Source of the DNA: Dehalogenimonas sp. THU2
GTDB lineage: Bacteria > Chloroflexota > Dehalococcoidia > Dehalococcoidales > Dehalococcoidaceae
NCBI RefSeq assembly: GCF_039749495.1
Contig: NZ_JBDLLU010000001.1
Span: 1-64,000 of the forward strand
DNA: 64,000 nt
Reading direction: 5' to 3'
The notes under the pieces were generated by a model that saw nothing but the letters and a program-made list of their open reading frames with translations, had not been told where the DNA came from and ran no database searches. Positions within the stretch are counted from its first letter, which is position 1, and every line of letters starts with the position of its first letter. This document shows, piece by piece, positions 25,020 to 32,320 of the stretch. A program made the translations under genes and the position numbers.

Positions 25020-26019
25020 TGAATTTAAAGCGGTTCGCAGCAAATTACTGGGTACGACGCATCGCCGTTTTTTTCTGACCGGGCTTCTCGCCTCGATCAT
25101 CGTCTTTATGGCGATGCACCTATTGCCGGGAGACATCGTCGACCTGATCGCGGGAGACGTTATCACCAGCGCAGAGGTGAAAGAAGCCTTAAGGGAAGAA
25201 TTAGGCCTTAACGATCCCCTGGTCGTTCAGTACGGGAGATGGGCATTGAGCATGCTCAAGGGAGACTTTGGCGGGCAATCCCTTTTTTCCGGACAATCTA
25301 TCGGGGATCTGCTGGCTCGGCAGCTTCCCGTCACTCTGCTTTTAGCCGTCTACACTGTGATTCTGTCTTTTGTTGCGGCGGTATCGCTGGGGATTTTAGC
25401 GGCTTTGAAGCAAAACTGCTGGCAGGATTACTTCTTGAGACTGATTGCCCTGCCCGGTCAGGCATTACCTAATTTCTGGCTGGCTCTTTTATTACTTCTC
25501 GGATTGATGCTCTTATTCCGTTGGTCCCCGCCGCTGGTTTATACCCATCCCTGGGAGAACCCCTGGAACCATTTGCAGATAATCTTCCTACCCGTGCTGC
25601 TTTTAGTTTGGGAATTCGGGTCGCATATATTACGGGTGACACGTGCCAGCGTGCTTGGAACCATGCAGGAGGATCACATTATCGCCGCACGCGCCAAAGG
25701 ATTGTCGGAGAACCAGATCATCGTCAAGCATGCGCTCCGTGCAGCCGCAGCCCCGATCATCACCGTCATGGGTTTACAGTTTGGTGTCCTGCTTGGCGGC
25801 ACCATGATTTTGGAATCTGTCTTTGGTTTACCTGGTATAGGCCGGGGACTAGTGCAGGCTGCCTTAGCCCGGGATTTTCCGGTGGTCCAGAGTTACGTCA
25901 TCGTCGTGGTGTTCGCGATACTTCTCGTGAACCTGATCGTGGACGTGTTGTACAGGGCTCTTGATCCCCGTATTTCAAACGGCCAGCCCGGGGAGGTGAA
26001 GCTATTAACAAGCTTTTAG
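25019..26019 (+). CDS. ABC transporter permease (DppB type) with apparent N-terminal frameshift
   Basis: From ATG25019 (GAGGAG 7 bases upstream) the frame gives MNLKRFAANYWVRRIAVFF and then TGA at 25076-25078. A one-base slip back at the T7 run (25068-25074) continues as LTGLLASIIVFMAMHLLPGD and on to the end at 26019. The joined product has the N-terminal pattern of DppB/OppB permeases, with the R-R...F-L-x-x-LPGD region. The rest has about six membrane spans and the EAA loop ARAKGLSENQIIVKHALRAA. The open part without the shift begins at ATG25108. Causes could be a sequencing error, a real mutation, or programmed -1 frameshifting. Confidence 0.75.
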
Positions 26020-26828
26020 CCCTCGCGGGTGGAATAATGTTGGTAGTGATTGCCTCGGCGGCGATATTCGCCGATTTGCTCCCGCTCAAGGATCCCCTTG
26101 CGCAGGATGCGTTCGGCCGTCTATTGCCACCAGGAGAGGGGTTCTTCTTCGGCACCGATAACTTCGGGCGGGACGTATTCAGCCGTATCGTTTACGGTTC
26201 GAGATCGTCACTATATATCGCCATTGTTTCGGTCACCCTGGGTACGCTGATAGGGACTGTCGTTGGAACGGTTTCAGCGTATCGGGGAGGTTGGGTCGAT
26301 TCGCTACTGCAAAGAATTACGGATGCCCTGTTAGGGTTCCCAGTTCTGGTGCTGGCGATTATCCTGGTGGTGGCTTTGAGACCGTCCGCTAATACGGTGA
26401 TGATTGCCATCGCCGTGGGAATAACACCTCAAATGGTGAGACTGGCCAGATCCCGTTCGTTATCGATCAAGGAAGAAACTTTTATTCTTACGGCGCGGGC
26501 TCAAGGCGTGTCATCGCCTCGTATCGTTTTCAAACATGTCTTGCCGCATGCGTTTTCTCCCATTCTTGCTTATGCGACCGGTTATGTGGGCATAGCTTTG
26601 ATAGCTGAATCTGCTCTAAACTTTCTCGGCCTGGGCGTTCCCCCGCCCAGCCCCACCTGGGGGGGTATACTTCAGGAAAGCCGGTCTTACATGGAGGCCG
26701 CGCCCTGGCTGGCGGTTTTCCCCGGACTGGTCTTGAGCCTGACCGCGTTCAGTTTTGTATTCCTGGGTGACGCCATTCGTGACCGGTTGGATCCTAGGGC
26801 AAGATACTCTCCAAACAACAGAGGTTGA
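26004..26828 (+). CDS. ABC transporter permease (DppC type), probable ATT start
   Basis: 274 residues from ATT26004, or 263 from ATG26037. The ATT is favoured because GGAGG lies 7 bases ahead and the longer form gives a full first membrane helix (INKLLALAGGIMLVVIASAA); the ATG form cuts it. The family segments FGTDNFGRDVFSRI, the EAA loop TARAQGVSSPRIVFKHVLP and the LNFLGLGVPPPSPTWG motif are present. It forms the second channel subunit with the preceding permease and overlaps that gene by 16 bp. Confidence 0.88.
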   Translation: MNKLLALAGGIMLVVIASAAIFADLLPLKDPLAQDAFGRLLPPGEGFFFGTDNFGRDVFSRIVYGSRSSLYIAIVSVTLGTLIGTVVGTVSAYRGGWVDSLLQRITDALLGFPVLVLAIILVVALRPSANTVMIAIAVGITPQMVRLARSRSLSIKEETFILTARAQGVSSPRIVFKHVLPHAFSPILAYATGYVGIALIAESALNFLGLGVPPPSPTWGGILQESRSYMEAAPWLAVFPGLVLSLTAFSFVFLGDAIRDRLDPRARYSPNNRG

Positions 26829-26829
26829 A

Positions 26830-27777
26830 ATGAACGAGTTTTTGAAGGTCGAGGACCTGAAGCTGCATTACCGGACGGAAAACGGTATCGTGCGGGCGGT
26901 GGATGGGGTTTCCCTGGAAATAGAAAAGGCGGGGCAGGCCCTGGCGCTGATAGGTGAGTCCGGTTGCGGTAAATCCAGCCTGGGTCTGGCTCTGATGCGG
27001 CTGGTGCCGGGTAACGCGGTTGAGTTTTCCGGAAAGGTGTGGCTGGACGGCCGGGAATTGTTTTCTTTAACGGATACCGAATTTCGCCGGGAGTACCGCT
27101 GGCGCAAGATCGCCTGGGTTCCCCAGAATACAAAGGGCTCACTCGATCCCTTCTATAAGATAGAGGCTCAATTTGAAGAAATTTTCAAGACCCACGGTGT
27201 CGCAGTTACCGCGGAAGAAATCCGGAAACATATGGCCACGGTGGGGCTTTCCATGGATAAGGGCAAGGCAATTCCCGACAGGTTGAGCGGAGGAGAGATT
27301 CAAAGGGTTTGCATTGCCCTCGCTGTTGCGTTGAAGCCGGCTTTGATCATCCTCGACGAACCTACTTCGGCGTTGGATCCCAGTTTGAAGGGTCAGATCA
27401 TCTCACTGCTGGGGGACCTGAAACAGAAATATGCCTCATCTTACGTATTCATTACCCATGACATCAACCAGGCAAGCTCTATCTGTGAATGGTTTGCCGT
27501 TCTCTATGCCGGACATATCGTGGAAAAAGGCAGCCGGGAGGACGTTTTACGGTCGCCGTTGCACCCTTACACCCGCAAACTGCTGGATTGCATCGCGGTC
27601 TTTGCCTCAGAAAGCGGGCCGAAGTTTATCCCCGGCGAACCTCCCAGGTTAACCGAGGTGACCGCGGGCTGCCCTTTCACGCCCAGGTGCGAGATTGCCG
27701 GCGCTGAATGCAGAGAGAAAGTGCCAGTCCTGGAGGATAAAGGCGGGGGGCATTTCGTGGCCTGTTTCAATGCCTGA
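26830..27777 (+). CDS. ABC transporter ATPase (DppD type)
   Basis: 315 residues from ATG26830, just past the permease stop. Walker A is GESGCGKSS, the ABC signature LSGGEIQR, Walker B LIILDEPTSALD and the switch histidine FITHD. The C-terminal extension has the Pro/Cys-rich tail found in oligopeptide-type ATPases (GCPFTPRCEIA). It powers import through the two permeases. The plus-strand operon has no second ATPase of DppF type. Either this one works as a homodimer, or it pairs with the DppF-type protein of the convergent cluster. Confidence 0.92.
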   Translation: MNEFLKVEDLKLHYRTENGIVRAVDGVSLEIEKAGQALALIGESGCGKSSLGLALMRLVPGNAVEFSGKVWLDGRELFSLTDTEFRREYRWRKIAWVPQNTKGSLDPFYKIEAQFEEIFKTHGVAVTAEEIRKHMATVGLSMDKGKAIPDRLSGGEIQRVCIALAVALKPALIILDEPTSALDPSLKGQIISLLGDLKQKYASSYVFITHDINQASSICEWFAVLYAGHIVEKGSREDVLRSPLHPYTRKLLDCIAVFASESGPKFIPGEPPRLTEVTAGCPFTPRCEIAGAECREKVPVLEDKGGGHFVACFNA

Positions 27778-27794
27778 TCAACCTGACATAACGA

Positions 27795-28757
27795 TTATAC
27801 TCTTAAGCACTCCACCCAATGCCCCTCGGACACCTCGACCGGCGACGGTTTGGTAGACTCGCAAAGCCCGGGCTTGGCGTCAGGGCAGCGGGGATAAAAC
27901 GCACATCCATTGACCTCCGCGAGAGTCGTCTCCAGGGGTATTACGGAGCGTTCGCGGAAACGGTTTTGCGGGTCGGGCGTGGGTATGGCGCCGATGAGAG
28001 CCCGGGTGTACGGGTGCCGCGGCGTGCGGATAACATCTTTGGCGGGACCGGATTCCACTATCCGCCCCAGGTACATTACGACGATTCGGTGGCAAAAATA
28101 TCCGGCAGTAGCGATGTCGTGGGTGATATACAGAAACCCTAAATGATGGCTCTTCTGGAGTTCGGAGAAGAGGGACAATATCTCGGCCCGGCTTGATGCG
28201 TCGATCATCGATACCGGCTCATCGGCGACGATATATTCCGGTTTGAGCAACAACGCCCGAGCGATAGCCACCCTCTGACGCTGGCCTCCGGAAAGGAGAT
28301 GGGTGAAGCCGCCCAGGTAGTCTTTAGCCGGCCGAAGCTTCACCTCCTCGAGGGCTATAGCCGCCGCTTCCCGGCGTTCCGCGGTGGTACCGAGGCGGTG
28401 AATGATCAACGGCTCTTCCAGGATCTGGCCGATGTTCATGAACGGGTCGAGTGAGGCGAAGGGGTCTTGGAAAATGCCTTGAACCTTGCGCCGGAGTTCT
28501 TTAAGTTCTTTTTCCGGCCGTTGGGTGATGTCTTCGCCATTGAACAGGACGGTTCCGCCGGTGGGTTTTAACAGACGCAAGGCTATCCGGGCCAACGTCG
28601 TCTTGCCGGAACCGGATTCACCGACGATACCTAGAGTCTCTCCCGGCCTTAACGAAACGCTCGCCCCGTCGACCGCCCGGACGATGGACGAGTGAAACAG
28701 CGACTTCCGGGATTTGAAGTCCATGGTCACGTTTTGCAGTTCCAGTTCCGCCGTCAT
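27795..28757 (-). CDS. ABC transporter ATPase (DppF type)
   Basis: 320 residues. Walker A GESGSGKTT, signature LSGGQRQR, Walker B YIVADEPVSMID and switch His in YITHD are all present. A C-terminal Cys/Pro-rich segment GCAFYPRCPDA marks the oligopeptide importer ATPases. It is the last gene of the minus-strand cluster and overlaps the DppD-type gene upstream by 4 bp. Its 3' end meets the 3' end of the plus-strand ATPase, with 17 bp between. Confidence 0.92.
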   Translation of the reverse strand: MTAELELQNVTMDFKSRKSLFHSSIVRAVDGASVSLRPGETLGIVGESGSGKTTLARIALRLLKPTGGTVLFNGEDITQRPEKELKELRRKVQGIFQDPFASLDPFMNIGQILEEPLIIHRLGTTAERREAAAIALEEVKLRPAKDYLGGFTHLLSGGQRQRVAIARALLLKPEYIVADEPVSMIDASSRAEILSLFSELQKSHHLGFLYITHDIATAGYFCHRIVVMYLGRIVESGPAKDVIRTPRHPYTRALIGAIPTPDPQNRFRERSVIPLETTLAEVNGCAFYPRCPDAKPGLCESTKPSPVEVSEGHWVECLRV

Positions 28758-29710
28758 TTGGACCTCGCCAGGTGACAGCGGGTTTGCTGTCCGCTGTCGC
28801 AGACTTCAAGTTCAGGATGGACGGCGCATTCGCCGCAGACGTCAGGGCAGCGCGGTGAAAAGTAGCAGCCGGCGGGTGGGTCCATCATCTTGGGAGGCGA
28901 ACCCGGAATGAATTCCGGGCGGATATCACCGGATAACAGAGGGATGCTGCCCAGCAGCTTTTTCGTATAAGGATGGCGTGGCGAAGTGAGCACCTGTTCG
29001 GCACTGCCGATCTCGACGAATTCCCCGGCGTACATCACGGCGATCCGGTCAGCCAGATCGGAGGCCAGAGCCAGGTCGTGGGTGATGAATAAGCCACCGA
29101 GTTTCAAATCGCGTTTGAGCTGTTTCAGCAGGTTCATTATTTGCGCCTGGATGATCACATCCAGGGCGGAGGTTGGTTCATCGAGGATGACAAGTTTAGG
29201 TGAACAGGTCAGGGCCATGGCGATCATGATCCTTTGTTTCATACCGCCGGACAGCTCGTGGGGGTAGCGGCGGGACGTCTCGGGCGGCAGGCGCACCAGG
29301 CTTAGGAGTTCGGCGACTCGCTCCGACGCCGCGACTTTACCGGTCTTGCCGTCGAGGAGCAGCGGCTCGGCGATCTGGTCGCCCACCCTTCTTACCGGAT
29401 GCAGTGAGTCCATGGCTCCCTGAAAAACCATAGACAGTTTTTGCCAGCGCACCTGTTTACGGAACTCCTCCTCGGAAAGGCCGAGACAGTCGATGTCATC
29501 CAGGATGAACTTGCCTTGAGTTGGTGCGGCGTTGCGCGGCAGCAGGCGCATCAATCCCAGCGACAATGAACTCTTGCCTGCGCCTGATTCTCCGACAACC
29601 GCCAGCGTTTCACCTTCGCTTATATCGAAAGACACGCCACCGACGGCAGTTAAAAGCCCTTCACCGGTCTGATAGCTGATCCTGAGATCGCTGACTTCAA
29701 GCAGTGCCAT
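28754..29710 (-). CDS. ABC transporter ATPase (DppD type)
   Basis: 318 residues. Walker A GESGAGKSS, signature LSGGMKQR, Walker B LVILDEPTSALD and switch His in FITHD are visible, with the C-terminal GCYFSPRCPDVCGEC segment. It forms the heterodimeric motor together with the DppF-type product. It overlaps the permease gene upstream by 14 bp, a sign of tight operon packing. Confidence 0.92.
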   Translation of the reverse strand: MALLEVSDLRISYQTGEGLLTAVGGVSFDISEGETLAVVGESGAGKSSLSLGLMRLLPRNAAPTQGKFILDDIDCLGLSEEEFRKQVRWQKLSMVFQGAMDSLHPVRRVGDQIAEPLLLDGKTGKVAASERVAELLSLVRLPPETSRRYPHELSGGMKQRIMIAMALTCSPKLVILDEPTSALDVIIQAQIMNLLKQLKRDLKLGGLFITHDLALASDLADRIAVMYAGEFVEIGSAEQVLTSPRHPYTKKLLGSIPLLSGDIRPEFIPGSPPKMMDPPAGCYFSPRCPDVCGECAVHPELEVCDSGQQTRCHLARSK

Positions 29711-31130
29711 GTTGCCTCAGCTTCGGGTTGACTACAGGTTCGAATCCAAGCGCCAGGAGGACGAACGTCATAGCGGCAAAGACCACCAGGAGGCCGGGCG
29801 GCAGCACCCACCACCAGTAACCCACGTAGACGGCGCCGGTGGAAAAGCCGCTTTCAAGAATCTGGCCCCAGGTGGGGACGGAGGGATCGCCTAAACCCAG
29901 GAAAGATAGTCCCGCCTCGGCCAGGATGGCGCCGGGGGTGGCGAAGATCATCTGCGACAGGACGAATGGGCCGATCTGAAACAGGACATGGCGGAACATG
30001 ATCCTGCTGGGGCTGGCTCCCAGTGCCCGGGTGGCTTCCACCAACTGGGAAGAAGCGTGCTGCAGCACCATGCTCCGGGTGATGATGGTCAGTCCCGGCC
30101 AACCGAATATGACCATGACGAAGATGACAAGCCATAACTTCTGGCCGATAATGAAGGCTAAAAATATCAATATGGGCAGAAGGGGCACATTAGCCAGGAC
30201 GTCGCACAGGCGCTGGATGAATGTATCGGTGCGGCCGCCGACGTAACCGGAGACGATACCGGTTGCCGTGCCTATGAAGGTGATGAACACACTGGTCACC
30301 ACGCCGATGAGAAGAGCCACCGGGAAGCCGAAGAGCAGCCCCGTGGCCAGGTCGCGCCCCAGCGAGTCGGTGCCCATTAGACCGTAAACCGTACCGCCGA
30401 GAACGTATTTCACCTCGGCGATCGAATCGGCCGGACCGTAGGTCAAAGCCGTGATATCGATGCGGTATTCGCCCGGCAGGGGTATGAGACCCCCCTGGCC
30501 GTCGGGTTGCCCGAAAATGAAGGCCTCTGGTTTTTGTTGCACTTCGGCCAGTGTCATTGACAGCCCCAGTTCGGTACCGGCGAAATCACGGACGTTGTAG
30601 GCGACTGACTGGTCGCCGGAGAGATAGACCCGGAAAGGCGTTTCGGTATAGCGTGTGAAAGGCGGGGTTTCACCAGCAGCGGGGCCGGGCACGATATGGC
30701 GCAGCAGCAATACCTCTTTGCCGTCAGGGCGAACGATAGACAGTGAAAGTGTTGGTGACCGGTCGCTGAAATTGACACCCGAGAGGGAAAAAGAAGTGAA
30801 GGCGGGGAATTCGTTGTATATATAATCTAGATTGAAATGATAAACCAGGTAACGTTCCGTATCATCGATGATAATATCATCCGGCTCGTTCGCGGTGAAA
30901 ATGGTGTGTTCCACTTTTTCCGCGGCGGAGAAGAAGTTGGTCCAGGCCGGCGGCGCGCTCTGCGGGTAGTCCGACCAGTAGACCGGATTATTCCAGACGC
31001 TTTTACCGAAGTCGAGCGGGTAGGTGGCGATCACATAAATCGAAATAAGCAGCATGGAGCCCAGGAAGGCAGCCCCGGCGCGACCCACCCAGCTTTTCAA
31101 TAAAGTCCGTAATATGTCTTTAGGTTTCAT
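29697..31130 (-). CDS. ABC transporter permease (DppC type) with large extracytoplasmic insert
   Basis: 477 residues, against about 280-300 for ordinary DppC. TM1 (about 20-38) is followed by about 190 residues of beta-rich, soluble sequence (about 40-235) with DIIIDDTERYLVYHFNLDY and similar strands. The family part then begins with GTDSLGRDLATGLLFG, four more spans, the EAA loop ATRALGASPSRIMFRHVLF and LSFLGLGDPSVPTWG. The insert should face outside the membrane and could help dock the substrate-binding protein. It is not a fusion to a domain I recognise. Confidence 0.88.
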   Translation of the reverse strand: MKPKDILRTLLKSWVGRAGAAFLGSMLLISIYVIATYPLDFGKSVWNNPVYWSDYPQSAPPAWTNFFSAAEKVEHTIFTANEPDDIIIDDTERYLVYHFNLDYIYNEFPAFTSFSLSGVNFSDRSPTLSLSIVRPDGKEVLLLRHIVPGPAAGETPPFTRYTETPFRVYLSGDQSVAYNVRDFAGTELGLSMTLAEVQQKPEAFIFGQPDGQGGLIPLPGEYRIDITALTYGPADSIAEVKYVLGGTVYGLMGTDSLGRDLATGLLFGFPVALLIGVVTSVFITFIGTATGIVSGYVGGRTDTFIQRLCDVLANVPLLPILIFLAFIIGQKLWLVIFVMVIFGWPGLTIITRSMVLQHASSQLVEATRALGASPSRIMFRHVLFQIGPFVLSQMIFATPGAILAEAGLSFLGLGDPSVPTWGQILESGFSTGAVYVGYWWWVLPPGLLVVFAAMTFVLLALGFEPVVNPKLRQHGTA

Positions 31131-31146
31131 CTATGCGCGCAAATCA

Positions 31147-32199
31147 TCACGTGTATCTGATCCTGGGGTCCAGCCAGAGGTAGAGCACTTCCAATACGAA
31201 ACGGGCGAAAAGGTAAATCAGGGTGAAAACGAAGGTCAGGGCGACGATGACCGTCTCGTCAGCCGCCAGGATGGCGTCGTAATACAGTCTCCCCATGCCT
31301 GGCCAGTTGAATACCGTTTCGGTCAGGATGGCGCCACCCAATGAGCCCGCGAGGCCCAGGATGAGGCTTGTCACGATGGGTGGCGCCGCCGCCCGCAGGA
31401 CGTAACGCCGCTCTATCAAATTCTGCGGCAATCCTTTAGCCCGGCCGACAGTGACGAAGGGTTCCTGGGCAGTGTTCAGGACCATGGTGCGCACGGCATA
31501 TGCCCATGAACCGAACGAGACGATGACCATAGCCGCGATCGGCAGCGCAGCATGCCAGGCCATATCGGCCAACCGTGCCAGCGTCCCGTCAGGCGGCGGC
31601 GCCGATACCAACCCGCCATAAGGAAAGAATCCCCATTCGAAGGCGAAGATGAGGACGAAGAAGATGCCTACCCACCAGGCGGGCAGGGCATATGACACAG
31701 CTAAAACCAGGCAGGAGATACGGTCCAGTCTTGTCCCGGCACGGGAAGCCAGACGGGGTCCGATCAGGAGTCCCAGGATGGAGGTGAGCACGGTGGCGGT
31801 GGTGATCAGGAAGATGGTATTACCCAGGCGCTCGGCGACTATATCGACCACCCGGGCGGAGCCATCGGTGCTTCTCAGCGTCCGGGCTTCACCAAGATCG
31901 AAGGTGATCACTCGAGCCACCGTATCCGGCAGCCGGTAATACCACTCCCGATCCAGGTGGTAGAAAGCCTCCAGTTGCTCTCTTCGCTGGGCAACCGCCT
32001 GTTCGAGTTCATCGGGGTCGCGGATGGTTTGCGACAGGGTGGTGCGCAGCGCCCGCACTTCTTCGTTCACCGTCGACTGGAGCATGCGGTCGGAAAAGCC
32101 GGTGGCTCCCAGCGACACCACCACCATAAGTAGCACGATGACGAGCACGCCCAATAGGGTGAGGCCGCGCCCCAGCAATTTCCAGACTATCGGCGACAT
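31147..32199 (-). CDS. ABC transporter permease (DppB type)
   Basis: 350 residues from the ATG at 32199 (MSPIVWKLLGRGLTLLGV); an earlier in-frame start at 32250 lies in a dispersed repeat and is less likely. The first helix is followed by about 75 residues with a helical, charged stretch (LSQTIRDPDELEQAVAQRRE) before the second helix. The EAA loop is GRAKGLPQNLIERRYVLRAA, and the final LTETVFNWPGMGRLYYDAI motif is family-typical. Together with the DppC-type product it forms the channel of the second importer. Confidence 0.87.
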   Translation of the reverse strand: MSPIVWKLLGRGLTLLGVLVIVLLMVVVSLGATGFSDRMLQSTVNEEVRALRTTLSQTIRDPDELEQAVAQRREQLEAFYHLDREWYYRLPDTVARVITFDLGEARTLRSTDGSARVVDIVAERLGNTIFLITTATVLTSILGLLIGPRLASRAGTRLDRISCLVLAVSYALPAWWVGIFFVLIFAFEWGFFPYGGLVSAPPPDGTLARLADMAWHAALPIAAMVIVSFGSWAYAVRTMVLNTAQEPFVTVGRAKGLPQNLIERRYVLRAAAPPIVTSLILGLAGSLGGAILTETVFNWPGMGRLYYDAILAADETVIVALTFVFTLIYLFARFVLEVLYLWLDPRIRYT

Positions 32200-32204
32200 G
32201 CTAC

Positions 32205-32320
32205 TCGACAATAACCAATAACCAAGAGACAACTCCCAAACAAATTCCAAATTTCAACGATCAATACCCAAACATTTGGTTATTTGGTGCTTGTTTTGTA
32301 ACTTGGAACTTGGTTATGAC
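32205..32320. repeat. AT-rich imperfect inverted repeat, copy 1
   Basis: The left half contains AATAACCAAGAGACAACTCC and AACAAATTCCAAATTTC; the right half contains TTTGGTTATTTGGTGCTTG and GGAACTTGGTTAT, which read back on the left half. It lies between the SBP gene and the DppB gene. Related elements are at 40196-40318, 50080-50200 and 51913-52045. Confidence 0.65.

Noticed and set aside
25108-26019. Taking the permease as an ordinary gene starting at ATG25108
   Set aside because: This start cuts the first membrane helix and the conserved Arg-rich N terminus and lacks a ribosome-binding site. The ATG25019 frame plus a -1 slip explains the data better.
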